From Streptomyces sp. NRRL WC-3549 (GTDB lineage: Bacteria > Actinomycetota > Actinomycetes > Streptomycetales > Streptomycetaceae), in assembly GCF_000721935.1 (NCBI RefSeq), contig NZ_KL585387.1, forward strand, positions 122,632-129,111: a stretch of 6,480 bases of DNA, written 5' to 3'. The notes under the pieces were generated by a model. The model made no database searches, was not told where the DNA came from, and saw only the letters and a list, made by a program, of their open reading frames with translations. Below are positions 1 through 5,058 of the stretch, piece by piece (positions within the stretch are counted from its first letter, which is position 1; every line of letters begins with the position of its first letter). The translations under genes and the position numbers were made by a program.

Positions 1-1
1 G

Positions 2-55
2 GGCCGACCTGCCTACGCCTTCGAGGACGACGTGCGGAGGCGGCGGCCCTGGTAA
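2..55 (+). CDS. 3' end of an unidentified CDS, cut by the window edge
   Basis: A reading frame entering from the left edge ends at TAA (53-55) and gives the tail GRPAYAFEDDVRRRRPW. Almost every codon ends in G or C, as expected for coding DNA in this genome, and the arginine-rich end after an acidic stretch looks like a natural C-terminus. With 17 codons the family cannot be named. The alternative is chance openness, which is common in GC-rich DNA. The sequence to the left of the window would settle it. Confidence 0.4.
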   Translation, partial: GRPAYAFEDDVRRRRPW

Positions 56-121
56 CCGACTTTCTGGCGCTGTGTAGTGCGTGGCGATTGTTTCCGTCAT
101 GTCTTCCCCTTGGCTGAGGGA

Positions 122-250
122 GTGCTTGCGCCGAATAGGTCAGGCCAGTGCAAGCAAGGGTGATCGTCGTCCGCTCAGACTGACTCTTCGCCTTGAAAGC
201 TGCAAGCACCTAAAGAGTGAATTGAGAATTTGCATCCTTGCCTGCCAAGG
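122..250. promoter_or_regulatory. Cluster of CTTG/CAAG dyads upstream of the XRE-DUF397 operon
   Basis: The gap before the first XRE gene repeats one short motif in both orientations: GCTTGC at 124, GCAAGC at 150, GCAAGG at 154, CCTTGA at 191, GCAAGC at 202, CCTTGC at 236 and CCAAGG at 245. Some pair into dyads. GCTTGC/GCAAGC are perfect 6-bp arms 20 bp apart, CTTG(192-195)/CAAG(203-206) sit inside a wider ACTCTT(183-188)/AAGAGT(213-218) dyad, and CCTTG-CCTGC-CAAGG (236-250) is a perfect interrupted palindrome. XRE regulators of this type commonly bind their own promoter, so I infer an autoregulatory operator region. No -35/-10 pair could be picked with confidence. Confidence 0.4.
236..250. 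promoter_or_regulatory. Perfect 15-bp palindrome, candidate operator
   Basis: CCTTG-CCTGC-CAAGG has exact 5-bp arms around a 5-bp centre and lies 83 bp upstream of the GTG start of the XRE gene. It is the cleanest member of the CTTG/CAAG cluster, and its size suits a dimeric HTH protein. Binding by the downstream regulator is inference. Confidence 0.35.
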
Positions 251-258
251 TGTGCCGC

Positions 259-275
259 CATGTGTGTGCCACATG
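259..275. promoter_or_regulatory. CATGTG/CACATG palindrome in the XRE leader
   Basis: CATGTG (259-264) and CACATG (270-275) are exact inverted arms around TGTGC, 58 bp before the XRE start. It could be an operator for another regulator, a small hairpin in the leader mRNA, or chance. The sequence differs from the CTTG/CAAG dyads just upstream, so it would be a separate site. Confidence 0.25.
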
Positions 276-333
276 ACAGTTCGGTCGGTCTCACGGCAAA
301 CTGAGGGCTGGTCCACGATCAGGGAGGGGGCCA

Positions 334-1197
334 GTGAGCGCGCCCACTGTGCGCCGACGCAGACTCGGTGCGAAACTCCGCGCCCTGCGGGGTGAGATGA
401 ACCTCGAAGAGGTCGCGGACAAGTCGGAGGGTGTCTTCACGCTCTCCAAGCTCTCGCGTCTGGAGACGGCCAAGAGTGCAGCCAAGCAGGCCGACGTCAC
501 CCGACTTCTCGACCTCTACGTCGAGCTCGGCCGCGACGTGGACGACGAATTGCGCGCGGCCCTGACGACGTTGACCAAGGAGGGGGCCCAGCGAGGGTGG
601 TGGCACTCGTACCGCGGTGTGCTCACTCCGGTCTATGAGGACCTCATCAGTCTTGAGGCCGAGGCCACGGGCGTGACCACGTGGCAGCTCGGTGCGGTGC
701 CTGGGCTCCTCCATACCTCCGAGTACGCGCGTGCGATCATCGGGGCGACTGCCATGTCGGAGGCGGTCGAGGCCAAGATCGATGCCCTCGTCGAAGTGCG
801 CCTCGCGCGGCAGGCTGTGCTCAGCCGTGAGGCACCGCTGGCTCTGTGGGCGGTGATCGGGGAGGGCGCCCTGCGGACGAGGGGTGTCGGTGAGGGCGTT
901 ATGGATGAGCAACTCGGCCGGTTGCTCACCTTGGGCAAGCGACCCAACGTGAACATCCAGGTCCTGAGGTCGGACGCCCCGCTCCATGTAGGGCAACTGG
1001 GGTCGTTCAGCATCCTCTCGTTCGGCGACCATGCCGATCTCGATGTCGTTCACACCGAGAGCCTGACGTCCGCCGTGTATGTCGAGCAGCGTGACCAGGT
1101 GTCCATGTACCGAGAGGCTGCGCGGAGGCTCACCTCTGCTGCCGAATCGGTCGAGGCGTCAGCCGAACTGATCGCAGAGATAAGGAGAATGCTATGA
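334..1197 (+). CDS. XRE-family helix-turn-helix regulator with DUF5753 domain
   Basis: Predicted cytoplasmic DNA-binding regulator of 287 residues, the usual size for this actinomycete family. The N-terminal helix-turn-helix spans about residues 10-62 (LGAKLRALR, then LEEVADKSEG and LSKLSRLE). The rest is a DUF5753-type domain with its hallmark WQLGAVPGLLHTSEYAR around residues 117-133. The start is GTG 334, preceded by GGGAGG at 322-327 with 6 bp spacing. The stop overlaps the start of the DUF397 gene (ATGA, 1194-1197), so the two are translationally coupled. XRE-DUF397 pairs are widespread in Streptomyces. Members such as the WhiJ-like proteins and the S. coelicolor Scr pair act on development or antibiotic production, with the DUF397 partner thought to modulate the XRE protein. 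Autoregulation through the dyad-rich region upstream is inferred. The specific targets cannot be read from sequence. Confidence 0.92.
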   Translation: MSAPTVRRRRLGAKLRALRGEMNLEEVADKSEGVFTLSKLSRLETAKSAAKQADVTRLLDLYVELGRDVDDELRAALTTLTKEGAQRGWWHSYRGVLTPVYEDLISLEAEATGVTTWQLGAVPGLLHTSEYARAIIGATAMSEAVEAKIDALVEVRLARQAVLSREAPLALWAVIGEGALRTRGVGEGVMDEQLGRLLTLGKRPNVNIQVLRSDAPLHVGQLGSFSILSFGDHADLDVVHTESLTSAVYVEQRDQVSMYREAARRLTSAAESVEASAELIAEIRRML

Positions 1198-1412
1198 ACC
1201 GGGTTGACAACGCCTCCACGCTGTCCGTGGTCTGGTGGAAGTCGTCGCGCTCCGACACCGGCGCCCAGTGCGTCGAGTGCGGCGTCGTGAGCTCTGACGA
1301 GCAGCGTGTCGCCGTCCGGGACAGCAAGGATCCGGACGGGCCGGCTCTGCTGTTCACGTACACCGCCCTTGCCGGCCTGGTCGATGCCCTTCGCCGGGGC
1401 GAGCTGGGGTAG
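1194..1412 (+). CDS. DUF397 domain protein, partner of the upstream XRE regulator
   Basis: A 72-residue protein that is almost entirely one DUF397 domain. The N-terminal WWKSSRSD, the central CVECGVV and the VAVRDSKDPDGPAL stretch are the family landmarks, and it ends in a short helix (ALAGLVDALRRGELG). There is no signal peptide or membrane segment, so it should be cytoplasmic. ATG 1194 overlaps the XRE stop by four bases and has AAGGAG (1182-1187) upstream inside the XRE gene. Production of both proteins from one mRNA fits a regulator/modulator pair. In studied Streptomyces pairs the small protein counteracts or tunes its XRE partner, and that role here is by family analogy. It carries two cysteines close together (CVEC), whose function is unknown. 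Confidence 0.92.
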   Translation: MNRVDNASTLSVVWWKSSRSDTGAQCVECGVVSSDEQRVAVRDSKDPDGPALLFTYTALAGLVDALRRGELG

Positions 1413-1495
1413 GAAGGGAGCGTCCGGACAGACGAGCGGCAACGGCTCGTGGAGCGGGGCCCGGTCCGTCGGGACGTAGTTCCGGGAGCGCAAGA

Positions 1496-1521
1496 CCGCC
1501 CCCTGGTGAGGGGGAGGGCGG
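1496..1521 (+). terminator. GC-rich hairpin after the XRE-DUF397 operon
   Basis: CCGCCCCCT (1496-1504) can pair with AGGGGG (1509-1514) across a GGTG loop, or CCGCCC (1496-1501) with GGGCGG (1516-1521). GTTGTT follows shortly after instead of a true U-tract, which is acceptable in GC-rich actinomycetes. A smaller perfect hairpin, ACGAGC (1432-1437)/GCTCGT (1445-1450), lies between it and the DUF397 stop. Probable transcription end of the operon. Confidence 0.4.
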
Positions 1522-1565
1522 CCCGTTGTTGCCAGTGCTGCCCCGAGGGACCCAGCTTCTGTGTA

Positions 1566-1582
1566 GAGCTCGTAACACGATC
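1566..1582 (+). repeat. Terminal inverted repeat of the IS, transposase 3' side
   Basis: GAGCTCGTAACACGATC, exact over 17 bp with the repeat at 2448-2464. The TGA stop of the transposase (complement of 1581-1583) runs into this repeat, so the gene fills the element to its very end. The outer hexamer GAGCTC is itself palindromic. Confidence 0.9.
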
Positions 1583-2437
1583 ATGAACGGGCCTTCTTGA
1601 GGCGTCTCCAGCAGATGAGGCTGCAGGCGAGTGAGACGAAGGCATCGTGGAGCTCGGTGCGGCGTTCCCAGCGGATGGCGAGGCGTTTGAAGTGGTGGAG
1701 CAGGGCAAAGGTCTGCTCGACGACGTAGCGTAGCTTGCCCAGGCCCTTGATGTTCGGTGATCCCTTGCGTGAGATGACGGGCAGGATCCTGCGCTTGCGC
1801 AGTTCGTCTCGGTTGGGGTTGGAGTCGTAGCCCTTGTCCCCGAGCAGGACTTCGGGGCGTCGGCGAGGTCGTCCTGGGCGGCCTGCGACGGGTGGGATGC
1901 CGTCGATCAGGGCGAGAGTCTGGGTGACGTCGTTGACGTTGGCCGCGGTCGTGATGACCTTGAGCGGGGTGCCGCGTCCGTCGCAGATCAGGTGGTGTTT
2001 GCTGCCCGTTTTCCGCCGGTCGACCGGCGACGGACCGGTGTCGGCGCCCCCTTTTTCGCGCGGATGTGAGAACCATCCACGCACGCACGCGACCAGTCGA
2101 GTTCGCCGGCCGCGTTCAGCTCCGCGAGCAGGAGCTGGTGCAGCCGGGCGAAGACCCCCGCCTTCTGCCACCGCTCCAGATGCCGCCAGCACGTCTGCCC
2201 CGAACCGAAGCCCAGCCCCAGGGGTAGGAGTTGCCAGGCTATGTCGTTGTAGAGGACGAACAGGATGCCCTGGAGGCAGAGCCGGTCTGACACCGGCCTC
2301 GGCCCCGGCGACCGCTCAGGCCACGGCGGCAGCAACGGCTCGATCAACGCCCACAACTCATCGTCCACGATCCACGGTCGAGTACCCACACCATCACGAA
2401 CGGCCGAATCGTCACACCGATAACGCCCCAACAGCAC
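1581..2437 (-). CDS. IS5-family DDE transposase, made by -1 frameshifting
   Basis: Catalyses cut-and-paste movement of the surrounding IS. The first frame starts at GTG (2437-2435) and would end alone at 1988 after 149 residues. It holds a DUF4096-like N-terminal region (about residues 20-105, WIVDDELWALIEPLLPPW to WRHLERWQK) and the first catalytic aspartate, D121 in CVDGSHIRAKKG. A -1 slip at A AAG GGG gives a continuous 285-residue product running KKG-GADTGPSPVDR, the normal sequence for this family. The second part carries D201 (GDKGYDS) and E241 (RYVVEQTF), completing the DDE triad. The stop is at 1583-1581. Because the slip site is a proper slippery heptamer and both frames are otherwise intact, I read this as programmed frameshifting rather than decay. 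The start has only a weak GAAG upstream. Confidence 0.88.
2048..2054 (-). other. Slippery heptamer A AAG GGG for -1 frameshift
   Basis: Within an AAAAAGGGGG run on the minus strand (2056-2047), the frame-0 codons AAG-GGG can re-pair one base back as AAA-GGG. This joins D121 of the first frame to D201 and E241 of the second. Both tRNAs keep good pairing after the slip. Two-frame IS5 relatives are known to use this device. The frequency of slipping cannot be judged from sequence. Confidence 0.7.
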
Positions 2438-2447
2438 ACTTCAACAA

Positions 2448-2464
2448 GATCGTGTTACGAGCTC
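2448..2464 (-). repeat. Terminal inverted repeat of the IS, transposase 5' side
   Basis: Exact complement of 1566-1582. The same terminal sequence, with about 50 further bases of this end, occurs again at 3475-3542 in the opposite orientation. Confidence 0.9.
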
Positions 2465-2842
2465 AAAGCGTTTCGGATCAATAACTCGGACTGCCCCCAC
2501 GTCACCCTCGGCCGGACAGCGACCAATGAAAACCCATTTTCCCTTGAGGAGTTCGCGATGGATCATGGGGCAGACACGTTCAAACACTGGTCAAAAGACA
2601 AGCAGTGATGCAATCACGTCAAATCATTCCTTTCGGAAGGCGACACGACGCGGATATCTTTCAACTTGGACGGAATCGACGATCCGCTCGCGGCTGCCGA
2701 GCGAGGCAAGTTGGTGGATCCGAAGAACGACTTCGAAGGTCTCACCGATTGGGAGCTGCACCAAATCAAGGAAGCTCCGGATTCGTGGGACAGGATCACT
2801 TGGTACGAGAAAGGAAAGAAAACTGACAATCCATTCAAGTAG
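2465..2842 (+). pseudogene. C-terminal remnant of a probable polymorphic toxin
   Basis: One frame runs from the IS edge to TAG (2840-2842). Its left part reads ENPFSLEEFAMDHGADTFKHW and, after an in-frame TGA at 2606-2608, it continues in the same frame as NHVKSFLSEGDTTRISFNLD, then LTDWELHQIKEAPDSWDRIT and WYEKGKKTDNPFK. Both halves have protein-like composition. The pattern HW-HV-FNLDG-WEL-QI-W-ITWY-NPF resembles C-terminal toxin domains of large secreted Rhs/WXG-type polymorphic toxins as I remember them. That assignment needs a profile search. The TGA sits where such proteins could have tryptophan (TGG). All secretion and repeat modules are missing, cut at the IS edge, so no functional toxin is expected. 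The GC content is visibly lower than the neighbours, as in transferred toxin cassettes. Confidence 0.6.
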
Positions 2843-3239
2843 CAGTTCCCCTGGCACCGTCCTCTACAGGTCCGAACGGACCTTCAAGGTCTGGCGTTAC
2901 GGGACCGGCCACTCACAACTGCTTCTACGCGCCGTTCCGAACGGCGCGGACAAAGCCAGACTGGATCTTCTTTTCGAAGGCGTCGAAGCCATGCAACTGG
3001 TCCCGCGCTACGAGACCCTGGAAATCCTCTCGGTGAGCGAGAGCGAATTCTTGGAAATTTATGCGGAATCCGGCGTGCCCCCGAAGTGGCGACAAAGCCG
3101 CCTCATTGTTCGACTGAGCTCCGAGAGCGGCGGTGGCTACGTCCAGTGCCACCGAATCACCGTGGAACGTTTTCCTACGAACACAACCGACCCGGTTTCG
3201 GACGAGCTCCGTGATCTGGAATGGAGCTTGCGACCCTAG
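2823..3239 (+). CDS. Probable immunity protein to the truncated toxin, start uncertain
   Basis: The frame ending at TAG 3237-3239 gives about 130-138 residues of convincing protein: GTVLYRSERTFKVWRYGTGH, then LDLLFEGVEAMQLVPRYETL, ILSVSESEFLEIYAES, LIVRLSSESGGGYVQCHRIT, and an acidic tail. It is small, soluble and leaderless, and lies directly behind the toxin remnant, as immunity genes do. I cannot name its family. No ATG, GTG or TTG occurs in frame between about 2568 and 2991. The best start I can offer is CTG 2823, 4 bp after AAGGAAAG (2811-2818), overlapping the toxin end. ATC 2829 is another non-standard option. ATG 2991 would remove the conserved-looking N-terminal third. So the gene is either expressed from a rare start, has lost its start by mutation, or is a relic like the toxin. 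An open frame back to ATG 2526 exists, but its first 100 codons are an off-frame reading of the toxin. Confidence 0.55.
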   Translation: MTIHSSSSSPGTVLYRSERTFKVWRYGTGHSQLLLRAVPNGADKARLDLLFEGVEAMQLVPRYETLEILSVSESEFLEIYAESGVPPKWRQSRLIVRLSSESGGGYVQCHRITVERFPTNTTDPVSDELRDLEWSLRP

Positions 3240-3271
3240 CTCGGGACGGCGCTCGTCACGAAACGTCGCGG

Positions 3272-3313
3272 AAAAAAAATGTGGGCCGCCGGAATCTCCG
3301 GCGGCCCACATTT
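3272..3313. terminator. Strong intrinsic terminator, 17-bp perfect stem
   Basis: AAATGTGGGCCGCCGGA (3277-3293) pairs exactly with its complement at 3297-3313 around a 3-base ATC loop. It is preceded by eight A residues (3272-3279) and ends in TTT, so it can act in both directions. The U-run is longer for minus-strand transcripts. It begins 33 bp after the immunity gene stop and closes the toxin/immunity unit. Confidence 0.85.
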
Positions 3314-3474
3314 CACGACGTCCCCGGCGAATGCCGAGCCGGAGGCGCCGCACAGCAAAGTGACTGTGTCGTCAAACGCCCTGCCGGTCTGCGAAATCCG
3401 GGACAGAACGGAGCCGGATCGAAGTCCGCCTGACGCTCAACTCCCCGGCCTCGACGCTCTTTCGCACGCCCTCA

Positions 3475-3542
3475 GAGCTCGTAACACGATCTTGTTGAAG
3501 TGTGCTGTTGGGGCGTTACCGGTGTGACGGTTCGGGCGTGCG
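3475..3542 (+). mobile_element. Remnant of a second IS copy (transposase 5' end only)
   Basis: 64 of 68 bases match the transposase-start end of the complete IS (2464 back to about 2397) in inverted orientation. It has the intact 17-bp terminal repeat (3475-3491) and then the first transposase codons from GTG 3502, reading VLLGRYRCDGSGVR against MLLGRYRCDDSAVR. Homology stops near 3542, where the DUF6879 remnant begins. The differences suggest an older copy that diverged and was then deleted, not a fresh duplication of the neighbour. The two IS ends face each other across 1,010 bp of cargo. Confidence 0.85.
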
Positions 3543-3758
3543 GATGCCGACCGAGCGGACCTGCCTGCCGAAGACTTCTGGATCTTCGACTCGCGGATCG
3601 TGGCCGTGCTGCACTTCGGTGATCAGGACCACCTGCTGAGCTACGAACTGATCACGGAACCCGCGGAAGTCGTGCGGTACGCCGTTGTGCGTGACGCGGC
3701 GATGCATCAGGCCGTGCCGTACGAACGGTTTGCCACGCAGGTAGCCGCGACCGAATAG
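3543..3758 (+). pseudogene. 5'-truncated DUF6879 family gene
   Basis: The frame ending at TAG 3756-3758 reads LPAEDFWIFDSRIVAVLHFG, then LLSYELITEPAEVVRYAVVR, and ends FATQVAATE. The LP-x-x-DFW-x-FD-R-V motif followed by HF and a DPAEV-like helix is the C-terminal part of DUF6879 proteins, which normally are about 170-200 residues. Only about 70 codons remain. The N-terminal half is replaced by the IS remnant, in a different frame from its transposase codons. DUF6879 genes commonly sit beside DUF5753-type XRE regulators in Streptomyces, and one follows here 12 bp downstream, so this was probably a DUF6879-XRE operon. The function of DUF6879 is unknown. The truncation also removed the operon's original promoter. 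Confidence 0.75.
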
Positions 3759-3770
3759 TGCGCGTGACCG

Positions 3771-4622
3771 TTGAGTACTGACTTCCAGCAGGCCCGGGCG
3801 GCGCTGGGTGCGCGCTTGCGCGGACTCCGCGTCGCCTGTCCCGGTGGCAGGCTCACCGGCCAGCAACTTGCGCAGCGGCTCGGCTGGCAAGGTTCCAAGG
3901 TCAGCAAGCTGGAGAAAGGCAAGCAGACTGCGACCCCCGAGGACCTACGGGCGTGGGCGGATGCGACGGGCCGGCCGGACGCGTATGCCGAACTCCTCGC
4001 CCGGCTGGCAGGATTCGAGTCGCACATCAGGTCATGGCGCAGGGCCCTGGCCGGCGGCTTCAAGCCATTGCACGAGGGGCTGAGCGCGGAGATCGAGCGC
4101 ACGTCTGAGATGTGGATCTGGGAGGAGGCGGTGGTTCCAGGACTACTGCAGACCCCCGCGTACGCGCGCCACGTCATCCAGCGCTACTCCGAGTTGCTGG
4201 GCGGGGCCGGTGACATCGAGGACGCCGTACGTGCGCGGGTACAGAGGCAGGAGTGGTTGTACCGGGCCGGCCGTAAGTTGCATGTGCTGATATGGGAAGC
4301 AGCGTTACGTTCGCTGATCTGCCCTCCCTCGGTGCTGGGCGCCCAACTGGATCGTCTTACCGGTCTGATCGGTATGGACACCGTCGTGCTGGGCGTTGTC
4401 CCGTTCGCGGCGTCCATGAAAATTGTGCCTGCCAACGGCTTCTGGGTCCTCGATGGCCGCCTGGTCGTTGCGGAGGACTGGCATGCCGAGCTGTGGTTGG
4501 ACGACGCCGACAACGTCACTCTGCACAAGAAGGTGTGGAGGACACTCCGGGAGTCAGCGGTCTACGGAGCCGATGCCCACAACGTCATCAATGCGGCGCG
4601 GCGTGATCTGAATCTTTGTTGA
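3771..4622 (+). CDS. Second XRE-family regulator with DUF5753 domain
   Basis: 283 residues, full length for the family. The helix-turn-helix lies at about residues 12-66 (LGARLRGLR, LTGQQLAQRLGWQGSKVSKLEKG) and the DUF5753 domain follows with the hallmark WIWEEAVVPGLLQTPAYAR (residues 115-133) and FWVLDGRLVVAEDWHAEL near the end. The start is TTG 3771. Stops at 3756 and 3765 in the same frame exclude any earlier start, and MSTDFQQARAALGARLR is a typical N-terminus for this group. No clear Shine-Dalgarno is visible, so translation may have depended on coupling to the DUF6879 gene 12 bp upstream, now truncated. It differs clearly in sequence from the first XRE protein, is not a tandem duplicate, and has no DUF397 partner. 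Targets are unknown. With the upstream promoter lost, expression is doubtful. Confidence 0.9.
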   Translation: MSTDFQQARAALGARLRGLRVACPGGRLTGQQLAQRLGWQGSKVSKLEKGKQTATPEDLRAWADATGRPDAYAELLARLAGFESHIRSWRRALAGGFKPLHEGLSAEIERTSEMWIWEEAVVPGLLQTPAYARHVIQRYSELLGGAGDIEDAVRARVQRQEWLYRAGRKLHVLIWEAALRSLICPPSVLGAQLDRLTGLIGMDTVVLGVVPFAASMKIVPANGFWVLDGRLVVAEDWHAELWLDDADNVTLHKKVWRTLRESAVYGADAHNVINAARRDLNLC

Positions 4623-4713
4623 GCGGTCACCAGACAGGGTCCTCCAGCCGGTCCAGGGCAGCCGATCGGCCTGGCGGGCAGAAGGCGCGCAGGGTGTCCC
4701 GGTAGTGCTCGTG

Positions 4714-4735
4714 CCTGGGCCCCTTCGGGCCCGGG
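4714..4735 (+). terminator. GC hairpin downstream of the second XRE gene
   Basis: CCTGGGCCC (4714-4722) and GGGCCCGGG (4727-4735) pair over nine positions, one of them T-G, around a CTTC loop, about 90 bp after the XRE stop. There is no U-tract. A terminator role is likely but not certain. Confidence 0.4.
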
Positions 4736-4791
4736 CAGGGGGCTCCGGTCGTGCTCTCTCAGGGCGCAAGGCTGCTGCCGCGTAAAAAGCA

Positions 4792-4808
4792 TGCAAGCAC
4801 GCTTGATT
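4792..4808. promoter_or_regulatory. CAAGC-AC-GCTTG dyad sharing a 9-mer with the first regulatory gap
   Basis: TGCAAGCAC at 4792-4800 is identical to 201-209 upstream of the XRE-DUF397 operon. Here it continues into GCTTG, giving exact 5-bp inverted arms with a 2-bp centre. It may be an operator or an isolated binding site for the XRE regulator(s). Chance cannot be excluded for a 9-mer. Confidence 0.3.
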
Positions 4809-5041
4809 GTTCCGGTGTCAGCTGCCACGCTCGACCGAGGCCGAAGACCAGGGATGCGGCGACCCTCTTCAGCCTCTGGCCGCCATAGGGCGATTCGACA
4901 GGCGCCTACAGGCCGAGGTCCGCCGGGGCAGTGCCGACATCTCGGGAGCGCGGTGTGTGCGCGACGGGTGATGGAAGTCCGCTCCGGCGTGCTCAGCGCT
5001 TCGAGGCCGGAGGGCCCCCGTGAACGCCGAGACGGCCCGGC

Positions 5042-5049
5042 AGAAGGAG
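5042..5049 (+). promoter_or_regulatory. Ribosome binding site deciding the hydratase start
   Basis: AGAAGGAG lies 9 bp before GTG 5059. This is a stronger Shine-Dalgarno match than the GGAGGG (5009-5014) before the in-frame GTG 5020, and it favours the shorter protein. Confidence 0.6.
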
Positions 5050-5058
5050 ACGAATCCC

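Larger units (their letters stand above)
1566..2464 (-). mobile_element. Complete IS5-type insertion sequence, 899 bp
   Basis: Bounded by perfect 17-bp inverted repeats, GAGCTCGTAACACGATC at 1566-1582 and its exact complement at 2448-2464. It contains one transposase on the minus strand, spread over two frames. Length, repeats and the two-frame transposase with an N-terminal DUF4096-like region fit the IS427-like branch of the IS5 family. Both ends and all three DDE residues are present, so it may still be active. No target-site duplication is visible: the left flank reads GTA and the right flank AAA. That, and the second IS end at 3475, point to rearrangement after insertion. The element cuts off a toxin-like reading frame immediately to its right. 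Confidence 0.9.
4623..5058. other. Intergenic stretch between the accessory patch and the core-like genes
   Basis: I see no convincing plus-strand gene here. The contents are a GC hairpin at 4714-4735, a CAAGC-AC-GCTTG dyad at 4794-4805, and a minus-strand frame ending at 4627-4629 (RHEHYRDTLRAFCPPGRSAA, then LDRLEDPVW) that looks like an eroded protein C-terminus but has only 43 codons back to a stop at 4759-4761. The promoter of the hydratase gene should lie in the right half, but no clear -35/-10 pair is visible. Confidence 0.5.

Noticed and set aside
319..1053. Long minus-strand frame opposite the first XRE gene
   Set aside because: Antisense shadow typical of GC-rich codon use. The plus strand has clear XRE and DUF5753 motifs, an RBS and a coupled partner.
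1834..2484. Plus-strand frame across the IS
   Set aside because: Low-complexity Pro/Arg/Ala/Thr composition and opposite to a motif-complete transposase.
2526..3239. A 237-codon plus-strand reading frame starting at ATG 2526 as one gene
   Set aside because: Its first 100 or so codons are rich in Ser, Arg and Thr and overlap the toxin-like frame, which reads far better as protein. Only the part after about 2823 looks real.
3314..3474. Possible small gene between the terminator and the IS remnant
   Set aside because: All open frames here are short, lack an RBS and run into the terminator or the IS. Nothing identifiable.
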